In this document: one piece after another, positions 15,626 through 23,809 of the stretch
Position numbering within the stretch: the first letter of the stretch is position 1
How the letters are laid out: each line of letters starts with the position of its first letter
Assembly: GCF_003063355.1 (NCBI RefSeq)
Contig: NZ_NESH01000006.1
Span: 124,001-188,000, forward strand
DNA: 64,000 nucleotides
Source: Limnohabitans sp. Bal53
Lineage (GTDB): Bacteria > Pseudomonadota > Gammaproteobacteria > Burkholderiales > Burkholderiaceae_C
Direction: 5' to 3'
Notes under the pieces: model-generated
The model's database searches: none
What the model was told of the DNA's origin: nothing
The model's input: the letters and a program-made list of their open reading frames with translations, nothing else
Translations under genes and position numbers: made by a program

Positions 15626-17497
15626 TCAAACCTCTACGCCGAGCAGACCCGGCAAACCCGTGGCCAGCCACGGGACCGATGCAATGGCCAACGTGCCCAA
15701 AAAAATCGCGAACAAAGCGGGCAAGACCGCCACAGCCACTTCACTCACTGGCTTTTTGAACATGGCCGACGAGAAGTAAATGTTCATGCCCGCCGGTGGA
15801 CACAGAAAACCCATCTCCATGGCGGCCAAGAAAATGATGCCAAAGTGAATCGGGTCAATGCCATAACTCATGGCCACGGGCAAGAGCAAGGGCACCAAGA
15901 CCACGATGGCAGCATAAATTTCCATGAGCGCACCGGCCAGCAGCAAAAACGCTGTCAGCGCCAACAAAAACAAGAACTTGTTGGGGATGGCAGTTTGCAC
16001 GGCTTCAATAGCGGCATCTGGAATACCGGCATCGATTAAAAAATTGGTCAACGCCAAGGCCATGCCCAAAATCAACAGCACACCACCGATGATTTGAGCC
16101 GACTCGCTCAGGCATTTGCCAAGCAACCGCCAGCCCAATTCACGGTGTCCCCAAGCTTGGGTCAAGATGGCGTACAACGCGGTGACAGCCGCGCTCTCGG
16201 TGGGCGTGGCCAAACCACTGACCAAGGAGCCGATGGCCACCACGGGTGCGAGAATTTCCCATTTGGCTGCCCAGACAGATGGCCAAAGCAAAGGGCTTTG
16301 TAAGGGCTGCGCCGATGGTGCTGGGGCAATGGCATCTTGGTCTGCGCTGCTGGGTCGGCGCAAATACCCCCCAAACACCAACAAAAAAGCCACCATGACC
16401 AAGGCGGGTAACAAGCCCGCCAAGAACATGGTGTTGATGGGCACGCGGGCGATGATGGCGTACATGATGAGCGGCACAGAAGGCGCCAGCAAGACGCCCA
16501 AAGCACTGGCGCTGGTCACCAAACTGATACCCCGTTTCTCGGGGTAGCCGGTCTTGATCAGCAAGGGCAACAACAAGCCACCCAAAGCCAAGATGGTCAC
16601 CCCGCTGCCTCCGGTGAAGGCCGTGAAACACGAACACAACAAGGCGGCAGCCAGCACCGTGCCCGTGGCGCCTTGCCCCAACAAGGCCACAAACAAAGTG
16701 CCCAGTCTTTGCGCGGCCCCCGTGCGTGCAAAAACCAAGCCCGCCAAGGTGAACAAGGGCAAAGCCGGCAAAGACGGATTCACGGTGATTTGATAGTGCG
16801 AGAGCGCGACCGACGCCAGAGGCATACCGTCTTGCCAAAACAATGCCAACGCCAAGCCACCCAGCACTGCAAAAATTGGCGCACCCGCCAACAAAGCCAC
16901 CAGCAAAAGCATGAGGGCTGGCCACAAGGGCATGGCCGTGCCGTCAAACTGTGCGGCTCCCATCACCCCGAGCAAAGTGAGCAGCAAACCCGACAACCAC
17001 TGAAGCGGCCAAGTGCTCACCCCAAAGGCGCAGCGCCGGCCCAACTTCAACCCCAACAAACCGAAACCCAAAGGCATGCTGGCCTGCACCCACCAAATGG
17101 GGATGCCATAGGCCAAAATTTGGGCTGCCCCGCGTTCACTGTCCACCAAACGCCAACCGCTGACAGCCAACATGCCGCAGAGCAAGGCCGATAAGCCGTA
17201 GGCGAAGACATGCGCCCAAGGCTTGGCCCCGTTGTGTGCGGCAGTGTCATGGCTGCGCACACCACCGCCCAGCGTGGTCAAGTGTCCATGGCGCTCGGCC
17301 GCCAATGCGCCCCACATGGTCAGCACCAAGCCCAGGTGCTGAACCAACACAGGGGCGTTGTCGATGCCGCTGCCCATCCAAGGACGCATCACAATTTCAA
17401 CGACAGGAATCAACACCATCAGCGCCAACGCGGCCGACGACAACCATTCGTCAATGGGCCATGCGCTTTTTGGAGGGGTCTCTGAATGTGGCGTCAC
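15626..17497 (-). CDS. dctM: TRAP transporter fused small/large permease (DctQM)
   Basis: A 623-residue inner-membrane protein uniting the four-helix DctQ-like domain (about residues 1-155: 'VLIPVVEIVMRPWMG', 'LVLTMWGALAAERHGHL') with the twelve-helix DctM permease (from about residue 190: 'LVFARTGAAQRLG', 'FTAFTGGSGVTILALGGLLLPLL', 'YPEKRGISLVTSASALGVL', 'ATPTESAAVTALYAIL'). It moves a substrate using an ion gradient. It has a GTG start that overlaps the stop of the binding-protein gene by four bases. With the upstream lipoprotein gene it forms a TatT-P-QM unit. Confidence 0.93.
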   Translation of the reverse strand: MTPHSETPPKSAWPIDEWLSSAALALMVLIPVVEIVMRPWMGSGIDNAPVLVQHLGLVLTMWGALAAERHGHLTTLGGGVRSHDTAAHNGAKPWAHVFAYGLSALLCGMLAVSGWRLVDSERGAAQILAYGIPIWWVQASMPLGFGLLGLKLGRRCAFGVSTWPLQWLSGLLLTLLGVMGAAQFDGTAMPLWPALMLLLVALLAGAPIFAVLGGLALALFWQDGMPLASVALSHYQITVNPSLPALPLFTLAGLVFARTGAAQRLGTLFVALLGQGATGTVLAAALLCSCFTAFTGGSGVTILALGGLLLPLLIKTGYPEKRGISLVTSASALGVLLAPSVPLIMYAIIARVPINTMFLAGLLPALVMVAFLLVFGGYLRRPSSADQDAIAPAPSAQPLQSPLLWPSVWAAKWEILAPVVAIGSLVSGLATPTESAAVTALYAILTQAWGHRELGWRLLGKCLSESAQIIGGVLLILGMALALTNFLIDAGIPDAAIEAVQTAIPNKFLFLLALTAFLLLAGALMEIYAAIVVLVPLLLPVAMSYGIDPIHFGIIFLAAMEMGFLCPPAGMNIYFSSAMFKKPVSEVAVAVLPALFAIFLGTLAIASVPWLATGLPGLLGVEV

Positions 17498-18528
17498 TTG
17501 GCCAAGCCTGCGCGAAAGGTTTTCAGGTGGGCCATGACCTCGTCAAAAGTCTCTGCAGGCACCATGGTGCCGCGAATGCGAGGGTAGAGTTTTTCGGCCA
17601 AGTCGTTCCATTCTTTCATTTGTGCGGCATTGGGTTTGTTGACCGTGAGGCCTCGCTTTTTCATCGCATCTACCGCTTCTTCGACCTCTTGCCGCGCTTT
17701 GGTGCGGATTTCTGCCCCCGCCTTGTCGCTGGCCGCACGCACCACTTTTTGAACCTCGGGCGACATGCCTTCCCACGCTTTGCGGGTCACCACCAAGGCA
17801 CCCACAATCGGGGCCCAATTGATCTCCAGCATGTGAGGCGCTGTGTTGTAGACCTGCGTCGCCAAAGCAAAGTAGGGCGTTGAAGGGACCACGTTGATCA
17901 TGCCCGTCTGGATGGCGGGCAAGATGTCGGTGGTTTCCAATGGCACGGGCGTGTAGCCCAGGCTTTTCATGATGTTTTGCTGGTCGGGCTCCGAGCCCCA
18001 GGCAAAAAACTTCATGCGCTTGTAGTCATCGGGCCTGAGCGCGGCTTCTTTGGAGAAGAAACGCACCCAGCCCGCATCGCCCCATGCCAGCACCACAAAA
18101 CCTTTGTCCATGAACTTTTTTTCCATGGCCGGGCGCATTTTCTCGCGCACGTAATCCACTTCTTCCCAATTGCGAAACAAAAGTGGCATGGCTTGCAGTG
18201 CCGCAATCGAGGGCTCGATTTCACGCAAGCCCACCACCGACAGCAAAGCCCCTTGCAACTGGCCAATGCGCATGCGCCGCGCCATTTCGGCCTCGCCCCC
18301 TTGCGCACCGTCCGGGAACACCACGTACCGGGCCCCCGCGCCTTGCGCCGTGCGCCAGCTGTCAGCGATGTCGATCAGTTGTCGGTGATAAAGCGAGTTT
18401 TTCGGCACCAAAGACCCGATGCGCAACTGCTGGGTGTTGGCTTGCACTGTCGGTGCGCTCGCCATCACCAAAACTGCCAGCGATGCGCTCAGCCATTGCG
18501 CCCATGTTGTGCCTTGTACCCAACGCAT
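17494..18528 (-). CDS. dctP: TRAP transporter substrate-binding protein (TatP/DctP)
   Basis: About 344 residues, a periplasmic binding protein of the DctP superfamily. The signal peptide runs to VQANTQQ, and the mature part begins 'LRIGSLVPKNSLYHRQLID'. The start at ATG 18528 is chosen because AGGAAC precedes it; an ATG at 18546 also exists. In the region where DctP proteins bind a carboxylate with a conserved Arg (MKIR), this protein has 'RMKFFAWGSEPDQ', so the classical Arg is absent. That, and the adjacent lipoprotein, match the TRAP systems paired with TatT, as described from Treponema pallidum (Tp0956-Tp0958). The ligand may therefore not be a carboxylate. Confidence 0.9.
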   Translation of the reverse strand: MRWVQGTTWAQWLSASLAVLVMASAPTVQANTQQLRIGSLVPKNSLYHRQLIDIADSWRTAQGAGARYVVFPDGAQGGEAEMARRMRIGQLQGALLSVVGLREIEPSIAALQAMPLLFRNWEEVDYVREKMRPAMEKKFMDKGFVVLAWGDAGWVRFFSKEAALRPDDYKRMKFFAWGSEPDQQNIMKSLGYTPVPLETTDILPAIQTGMINVVPSTPYFALATQVYNTAPHMLEINWAPIVGALVVTRKAWEGMSPEVQKVVRAASDKAGAEIRTKARQEVEEAVDAMKKRGLTVNKPNAAQMKEWNDLAEKLYPRIRGTMVPAETFDEVMAHLKTFRAGLAK

Positions 18529-18552
18529 TGTTCCTGCCATGCTCATGTCCAA

Positions 18553-19458
18553 TTAAAAAAGATCGTCTGCGTTGTCCAGCAACCATTGCGCGCGCTGGCG
18601 CATGATTTGACTCGACAGGTCGGTGCGCCCGGCGCTCACGGCCAGTGCTTGTTTCAACAATGCTTCAAACGCTGGTCGGTCCCCCGCCGCTTGGGCGATG
18701 GCCTCGGCTTTGGCCACCAAGGGCCCCGGGCTTCGGTCACCGCTGGCTGCAAACGCTTGGTCAAAAAATGCGGTAGCTTTGGCGCTCGAGCCACCCGGGC
18801 GAGCGGCCTCAAAACTGCCCATCAAGCTGACCAAATCCCCTTGCCCATGGTTGGGCGTGGTGCGCCAAGCCAGCTCGGCCAGTCGCACGGCCAAAGGCAA
18901 ATCGGCCACCGCATCGGGGTCGTCTTTGGACAGCGCGATGTACGCGCCCCAAGAAGCAGCCGCCCAATAAGCCACGCCCACTTGTTCGGCCCGGAGCTTG
19001 GGCCAAAGTGCGGATTGCGGTTGCGCCAAGGCGGCAGAAAATCCAGGGCTCGATTGGTTCAAAGCGGCCATGGCGTGGCGGTGCGCCCGCCCATACAAGC
19101 GCCGTGCACGTTCGTTGAGTTGCTGCGCAGCTTTGGCATCGGCGTAGGCCACACGTTCAGCCTCAAACGCCACGAAAGCGTAGGCATATTGCGTGAAACC
19201 TGAGGCCACCGATTCGGCCAACGGCAGATGTCCGGGCGTTTGACGCAACAAAGATTCGGATACTTTGAGATAGAAAGCGCTGGCTTCTCGCGCCAAACCG
19301 ATGTCCTCTTCCTCGACTTGGCCTTGGGCTGTGAGAGCATCGGCAGCACTGTTGACGAGCAGCTGGCGCGGCATGCACGCGCTCAGCAGACTGGCCATCA
19401 CAAGCACGCCCAGCAGATGCCATCGGACTGCACTCGGGTTGAAATGTTTGGCGGACAT
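18553..19458 (-). CDS. TatT-type TRAP-associated lipoprotein (TPR-like)
   Basis: A 301-residue predicted lipoprotein. The lipobox 'LLSAC' follows a hydrophobic signal (VRWHLLGVLVMA), so the protein would be acylated and anchored on the membrane face outside the cytoplasm. The mature part is helical and repetitive, with segments such as 'ASAFYLKVSESLLRQT', 'AKAAQQLNERARRLYGRAH' and 'LAELAWRTTPNHGQ'. This matches TatT, a helical-repeat partner of certain TRAP binding proteins. Its gene lies directly upstream of the binding protein on the same strand (24 bases to the chosen start), so it heads a TatT-P-QM operon. The called start is ATG 19458 (MSAKHF); longer frames run antisense to the dapD side. 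Confidence 0.85.
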   Translation of the reverse strand: MSAKHFNPSAVRWHLLGVLVMASLLSACMPRQLLVNSAADALTAQGQVEEEDIGLAREASAFYLKVSESLLRQTPGHLPLAESVASGFTQYAYAFVAFEAERVAYADAKAAQQLNERARRLYGRAHRHAMAALNQSSPGFSAALAQPQSALWPKLRAEQVGVAYWAAASWGAYIALSKDDPDAVADLPLAVRLAELAWRTTPNHGQGDLVSLMGSFEAARPGGSSAKATAFFDQAFAASGDRSPGPLVAKAEAIAQAAGDRPAFEALLKQALAVSAGRTDLSSQIMRQRAQWLLDNADDLF

Positions 19459-19561
19459 GGTCTGGAATGTGGCTCTGTGGTGCGTCTGGGCGGAGGACCG
19501 TTTCTGAGCCCAAACCAGTGATCCGTTTAAAACGATCAGTCTATGAAGGACGCGTGAATAA

Positions 19562-19589
19562 TTCGTGACACGCAGCCTTCCGCGATAAT
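19562..19589 (+). promoter_or_regulatory. Putative dapD promoter
   Basis: A -10-like GATAAT (19584-19589) lies 16 bases after a -35-like TTCGTG (19562-19567). The match is moderate. Transcription would begin near 19596 and give a leader of about 50 bases containing a terminator-like hairpin. Confidence 0.4.
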
Positions 19590-19608
19590 CTCGCCACCTT
19601 TTTGCAAC

Positions 19609-19636
19609 AGCCCGTAGTCTCTGCGGGCTATTTTTT
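19609..19636 (+). terminator. Terminator-like hairpin in the dapD leader
   Basis: Stem AGCCCG (19609-19614) pairs with CGGGCT (19624-19629) and is followed by an A and a run of six T, immediately before the ribosome-binding site GGAG and ATG of dapD. It may end a short leader transcript or regulate dapD by attenuation. Confidence 0.6.
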
Positions 19637-19648
19637 CGGAGCCCCAAC

Positions 19649-20626
19649 ATGAGCACCTTCCAAACCACTGGCGCACGCGCCACAGGCCTGGCCACCATCG
19701 CCGCCGACGGCACCGTGCTGGACACCTGGTTCCCCGCCCCCGAACTGGCAGCCGATGTGGCCGCCAGCGGCAGCACCCGCCTGACACAAGCCGAAGCCGT
19801 TGCCGCTTTGGGCGCTGACGTGGCACAGGCCTTGGCCCCTTGCGCCGTGCGCAACGTGACCGTGGTCGCTGTGCGCACCGAGATCAAAAGCTTGGCCGAT
19901 GGGCCCGCCGACACCCACGACGCTTACCTGCGCCTGCACCTGCTGAGCCACCGCCTGGTGTTGCCACACGGTGCCAACGTAACCGGCATTTTTGGCCTGC
20001 TGCCCAACGTGGCCTGGACCAACTTTGGACCCTGCGCCCTGGCCGATGTGCCCGCCGCCCGCCTCAAAGCCCGTGGCACAGGCCGCGTGCTGGAGATCAA
20101 GGGCGTGGACAAATTCCCCCAAATGACCGACTACGTGATTCCGTCTGGCGTGCGCATCGCCAATGCCGACCGCGTGCGCCTGGGCGCGCACCTGGCCAGC
20201 GGCACCACCGTCATGCACGAAGGTTTTTGCAACTTCAACGCGGGCACCTTGGGCGCCAGCATGGTCGAAGGCCGCATCAGCGCGGGTGTGGTGGTCGATG
20301 ACGCCAGCGACATCGGCGGCGGCGCGTCCATCATGGGCACGCTGTCGGGTGGCGGCAAAGAAGTCATCAAGGTGGGCAAGCGCTGCTTACTGGGGGCGAA
20401 TGCCGGCATCGGCATCTCGCTGGGCGACGACTGCATCGTCGAAGCCGGTTGTTACATCACCGGCGGCAGCCGCGTACAAATGCCCGATGGCTCGGTCATG
20501 AAGGCCAAAGAACTGTCCGGCAAAAACGGCATCCTGTTCCGCCGCGACTCACAGAGCGGCGCGCTGCACGCCATTCCGCGCAACAAGAGCTGGGGCGAAT
20601 TGAACGCCGAGTTGCACAAGAACTGA
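19649..20626 (+). CDS. dapD: Tetrahydrodipicolinate N-succinyltransferase (DapD, long form)
   Basis: A 325-residue cytoplasmic enzyme of the succinylase branch of lysine/meso-diaminopimelate synthesis, transferring succinyl from succinyl-CoA to tetrahydrodipicolinate. The C-terminal half shows the left-handed beta-helix hexapeptide repeats (e.g. GAHLASGTTVMHEGFCNFN, 'GASIMGTLSGGGKEVIKVG', 'GDDCIVEAGCYITGGSRVQ'). At about 325 residues it is the longer DapD type known from actinobacteria and some proteobacteria, not the 274-residue E. coli form. The start follows GGAG. A structured terminator follows the gene, and it is probably transcribed alone. Confidence 0.93.
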   Translation: MSTFQTTGARATGLATIAADGTVLDTWFPAPELAADVAASGSTRLTQAEAVAALGADVAQALAPCAVRNVTVVAVRTEIKSLADGPADTHDAYLRLHLLSHRLVLPHGANVTGIFGLLPNVAWTNFGPCALADVPAARLKARGTGRVLEIKGVDKFPQMTDYVIPSGVRIANADRVRLGAHLASGTTVMHEGFCNFNAGTLGASMVEGRISAGVVVDDASDIGGGASIMGTLSGGGKEVIKVGKRCLLGANAGIGISLGDDCIVEAGCYITGGSRVQMPDGSVMKAKELSGKNGILFRRDSQSGALHAIPRNKSWGELNAELHKN

Positions 20627-20648
20627 TTGACTTGCTCTTTTGAATACG

Positions 20649-20683
20649 AAAGGCGTGCCTGCGAAAGCGGGGAGGCCTTTTTT
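20649..20683 (+). terminator. Intrinsic terminator after dapD
   Basis: Outer arms AAAGGC and GCCTTT enclose an inner CCTGC-GAAA-GCGGG hairpin, and a T run follows. It lies about 23 bases past the dapD stop. Confidence 0.65.
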
Positions 20684-20794
20684 GTAGCGCATGCTCTGAT
20701 GCAAATCTAAGGGTAAAGCCTCAGTCACCAAATTGGCAAAACTGGGTAGCATCGCCACCTGTATTTGTTTATAAAACATAACCAGGAGCACACC

Positions 20795-21826
20795 ATGTCT
20801 CAACTGACCCCTCGCCGTGCCGTGTTGGCCATTTTGGGCGCTACGGCCTTTATCGGTGCCGCACAGGCCCAAAACGTAACCTTGCGTTTTCACCAGATGC
20901 TGCCGCCACAGGCCACCATCCCGGCCAAAGCCATCGTGCCTTGGGCCAAAAAGGTCGAAGCTGAGTCCGGTGGTCGCATCAAGGTGCAGATTTTCAACAC
21001 CATGCAACTCGGCGGCACACCGCCCCAGTTGTTTGACCAGGCCAAGGACGGTATTGTTGACTTGACATGGACCGTGCTCGGCTACACCCCCGGCCGTTTC
21101 CCCAAGACCGAAGTGTTTGAAGTGCCTTTCCTGACCACCACAGGTGAAGCCTCCTCCAAAGCCTTGTGGGAGTACGTGCAAAAGAATGCCACCGATGAGT
21201 TCAAAGACGTGAAGCTGATCGCCGTGCACACCCATGGCCCTGGCCTCTTCCACACCAAGTCCCCCGTGACCGGGCTGGAGAGTCTGCAGGGCATGAAGAT
21301 CCGTGGCGGCTCGCGCATCATCAACAACATGCTGACCAAGTTGGGCGCAACCCCAGTGGGCATGCCTGTGCCTGCCGTGACTGAAGCTTTGTCCAAGGGC
21401 GTGATCCAGGGCACCACCATCCCTTGGGAAGTGGGTCCAGCCCTGAAGGTTCATGAGTTGGTGAAGAACCACACGACCTTCTACGGCGCCAATGGTTTGT
21501 ACAACTCCACCTTTGCGGTGTCGATGAACAAGGCGTCTTATGACAAATTGCCCGCTGACTTGAAGCAGGTGATCGACAAAAATTCGGGCTTGGAGACTGC
21601 CGCCTTTTTTGGACGTGCCATGGACGAGGGCGACAAAGTGGGTCGCGCCATTGCACAAAAAGCGGGCAACAACATTGTGGCCTTGGACGCAGCCGAGACC
21701 CAACGCTGGCGCCGTACGGCCAGCGTGGTGGCCGATGACTGGGTCAAAGAAGTGAGCGCCAAGGGAATCGACGGCAACAAATTGTTGTCCGATGCCCGCG
21801 AGCTGATCGCCAAACACAGCAAGTGA
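20795..21826 (+). CDS. dctP: TRAP transporter substrate-binding protein (DctP)
   Basis: A 343-residue periplasmic binding protein of the tripartite ATP-independent family. The start is ATG 20795, 7 bases past an AGGAG site. The signal peptide ends near 'AAQAQNVTLRF'. The mature protein shows 'TWTVLGYTPGRFPKTEVFEVPF' and the carboxylate-binding segment 'LQGMKIRGGSR', with the conserved Arg present. Thus it probably binds a carboxylic acid, unlike the TatT-linked binding protein at 17494. The genes for the small and large permeases follow in order, separated from it by an intrinsic terminator. The exact ligand is not known. Confidence 0.93.
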   Translation: MSQLTPRRAVLAILGATAFIGAAQAQNVTLRFHQMLPPQATIPAKAIVPWAKKVEAESGGRIKVQIFNTMQLGGTPPQLFDQAKDGIVDLTWTVLGYTPGRFPKTEVFEVPFLTTTGEASSKALWEYVQKNATDEFKDVKLIAVHTHGPGLFHTKSPVTGLESLQGMKIRGGSRIINNMLTKLGATPVGMPVPAVTEALSKGVIQGTTIPWEVGPALKVHELVKNHTTFYGANGLYNSTFAVSMNKASYDKLPADLKQVIDKNSGLETAAFFGRAMDEGDKVGRAIAQKAGNNIVALDAAETQRWRRTASVVADDWVKEVSAKGIDGNKLLSDARELIAKHSK

Positions 21827-21856
21827 TCACATGCGGTGCCCTCGGGCCCGCACACC

Positions 21857-21882
21857 ACCCGCCGCTGGTCGGCGGGTTTTTT
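21857..21882 (+). terminator. Terminator between dctP and dctQ
   Basis: An eight-base perfect stem (ACCCGCCG with CGGCGGGT, loop CTGGT) followed by T run 21877-21882. It sits within a transport operon, so it probably allows partial read-through and lowers permease expression relative to the binding protein. Confidence 0.8.
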
Positions 21883-21927
21883 CTGTCCACTTTGGGGCGC
21901 GCCCCAAGCATCTCGGAGTCTTTGTCC

Positions 21928-22449
21928 ATGATGACCTTCGTTCACCACATGGCCCGCTGGAGTGCCTTGATCGGCGGCGTGTTACTCACACTGCTGACAT
22001 TGCTCGTGGTGATCAGCGTGATCGGGCGAAGCTTCAGTGGCATGGGCCTGGGGCCCGTGCCCGGCGACTACGAGCTGGTCGAGATGGGTGTGGGCGTGGC
22101 CATATTCTTTTTCATGCCCTGGTGCTACCTGCAAGGTGGTCACGCCACGGTGGACTTGTTGTATTCGCACATGTCGGCTGGACTGCAGCGCTTCATCCGC
22201 TTGATCAGCGATGTGCTGATGCTGGCGGTCTGGTTGCTGCTGACCTGGCGTTTGTGGGCGGGTCTGGTGGACAAGTACACCAACCAAGAAACCACCTTCA
22301 TCTTGCAAATGCCTCTGTGGTGGGGTTTTGCTTTGTGCATGCTGGGCGCGGTGCTGGGCTGCATCACTTATTTGGGCCACATCCTGATGCAGTTGGGGCT
22401 GGCCAAGCCCGGTGAAGACCTTCAAGTTTCCGGCCCCATTGGCCACTGA
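21928..22449 (+). CDS. dctQ: TRAP transporter small permease (DctQ)
   Basis: About 173 residues with four membrane segments: 'SALIGGVLLTLLTLLVVISVIGR', 'MGVGVAIFFFMPWCYLQGGH', 'ISDVLMLAVWLLLTWRLWAG' and 'PLWWGFALCMLGAVLGCITY'. 'YLQGGHATVDL' is a typical DctQ block. DctQ bridges the binding protein and DctM. The start at ATG 21928 is preferred to an in-frame one at 21823, because the latter would run through the terminator. GGAG lies about 10 bases upstream. The dctM gene begins 21 bases past its stop. Confidence 0.9.
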   Translation: MMTFVHHMARWSALIGGVLLTLLTLLVVISVIGRSFSGMGLGPVPGDYELVEMGVGVAIFFFMPWCYLQGGHATVDLLYSHMSAGLQRFIRLISDVLMLAVWLLLTWRLWAGLVDKYTNQETTFILQMPLWWGFALCMLGAVLGCITYLGHILMQLGLAKPGEDLQVSGPIGH

Positions 22450-22470
22450 TTGCCAGCAGGAGTTTTGCCC

Positions 22471-23787
22471 ATGAACACGATTGAACTGGCGCTGTGGTCT
22501 TTCCCAGTTTTGCTTCTGCTGATTTTTGTGCGCATCCCGATTGGCTTGTCGATGATGCTGTGTGGCCTGGGCGGGGCCTACCTGATTTTTGGCAACGTCA
22601 CGCCCATCATCAACCAGCTCAAGCAGGTCACTTACAGCACCTTCTCCAGCTACTCGCTGTCGGTCATTCCGCTGTTTTTGCTGATGGGCCAATTTGCCGC
22701 TTTGGGCGGTTTGTCCAAAGCGCTGTTCAAAGCCGCTGAGGTCTGGATCGGTCACCGCAAAGGCGGTGTGGCCATGGCGGCGGTGGGGGCGTGTGCGGGC
22801 TTTGGCGCGATTTGCGGCTCCTCCCTGGCCACGGCGGCCACCATGGGCCAGGTCGCACTGCCGGAACTCAAACGCGCAGGTTATGCAGGCGGCATCTCCA
22901 CCGCCTGCTTGGCTGCTGGCGGCACGCTGGGCATCTTGATCCCGCCCTCGGTGGTGCTGGTCATCTACGCCATCTTGACCGAGCAAAACATCGCGAAGCT
23001 CTTTTTGGCAGCGTTTGTTCCCGGCATTTTGGCGGCGGTGGGTTATGTGATCGTGATCTCCATTTATGCCCGGCTGCGACCACAAGACATGGGCACTTTG
23101 CCCCCCGCCCCCATGAAAGAGCGCCTGCAAGCCACCGCCCGCGTGTGGCCTGTGGTGCTGATTTTCTTGCTGGTCGTCGGTGGTATTTATGGCGGTATTT
23201 TCACCCCCACCGAAGGTGCAGCTGTGGGCGCGTTTGGCACCGGCATTGCGGCCTGGCTCAACGGCGGCCTGAACCGCAAAACGCTGGGCGGTGCTTTGCT
23301 GGGCACTGCCGTGGCCACGGCCATGATCTTCATGATCGTGCTGGGCGCCGGCGTCTACAACACCTTTTTGGCCCTGTCGCAATTGCCACAAGAAGCCGCA
23401 GCGGCTGTGGCCTCTTGGGGCGTGAGCCCCTTGCTGGTGCTGACGGCGATCTTGGTGCTTTATGTGATTTTGGGTTGCTTCATGGACTCGCTGTCCATGA
23501 TCTTGCTGACCATTCCGGTGTTCTTCCCGATCGTGTCGGCCCTGGACTTTGGCCTGCCCCCCGATGAGCTGGCCATTTGGTTCGGCATCTTGGTGTTGAT
23601 CGTGGTGGAGGTGGGCTTGATCACACCCCCGGTGGGCATGAACTTGTTTGTCATCAACTCGCTTGCCCGCGACACGCCCATCACCCAGACCTACCGCGCC
23701 ATCATGCCTTTTGTGCTGAGTGATCTTTTGCGCACCGCCTTGCTGGTGGCCTTCCCTTCAATCACTTTGTTTGTGTTGAGGTTTTAA
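22471..23787 (+). CDS. dctM: TRAP transporter large permease (DctM)
   Basis: A 438-residue inner-membrane protein with about twelve helices. The start at ATG 22471 follows GCAGGAG. DctM signatures are visible: 'YSLSVIPLFLLMGQFAALGG', 'ACAGFGAICGSSLATAATMG', 'AAGGTLGILIPPSVVLVIYAI', 'GIFTPTEGAAVGAFG' and 'IVVEVGLITPPVGMNLFVIN'. It forms the ion-coupled channel for the acid bound by the DctP above. It is convergent with the acetoacetyl-CoA synthetase gene, 22 bases between stops; a functional link between them is possible but not shown. Confidence 0.94.
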   Translation: MNTIELALWSFPVLLLLIFVRIPIGLSMMLCGLGGAYLIFGNVTPIINQLKQVTYSTFSSYSLSVIPLFLLMGQFAALGGLSKALFKAAEVWIGHRKGGVAMAAVGACAGFGAICGSSLATAATMGQVALPELKRAGYAGGISTACLAAGGTLGILIPPSVVLVIYAILTEQNIAKLFLAAFVPGILAAVGYVIVISIYARLRPQDMGTLPPAPMKERLQATARVWPVVLIFLLVVGGIYGGIFTPTEGAAVGAFGTGIAAWLNGGLNRKTLGGALLGTAVATAMIFMIVLGAGVYNTFLALSQLPQEAAAAVASWGVSPLLVLTAILVLYVILGCFMDSLSMILLTIPVFFPIVSALDFGLPPDELAIWFGILVLIVVEVGLITPPVGMNLFVINSLARDTPITQTYRAIMPFVLSDLLRTALLVAFPSITLFVLRF

Positions 23788-23809
23788 GCACCGGCCAGCT
23801 CGGCTGTTT

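Noticed and set aside
18553..19914. A longer 453-residue start for the TatT-like lipoprotein
   Set aside because: The extra 150 residues run antisense to the dapD leader and gene, and the lipoprotein signal with lipobox begins just after ATG 19458.
21982..23391. A 469-codon minus-strand open frame opposite dctQ and dctM
   Set aside because: It is His/Gln rich with no domain, and lies wholly across two well-supported TRAP genes.
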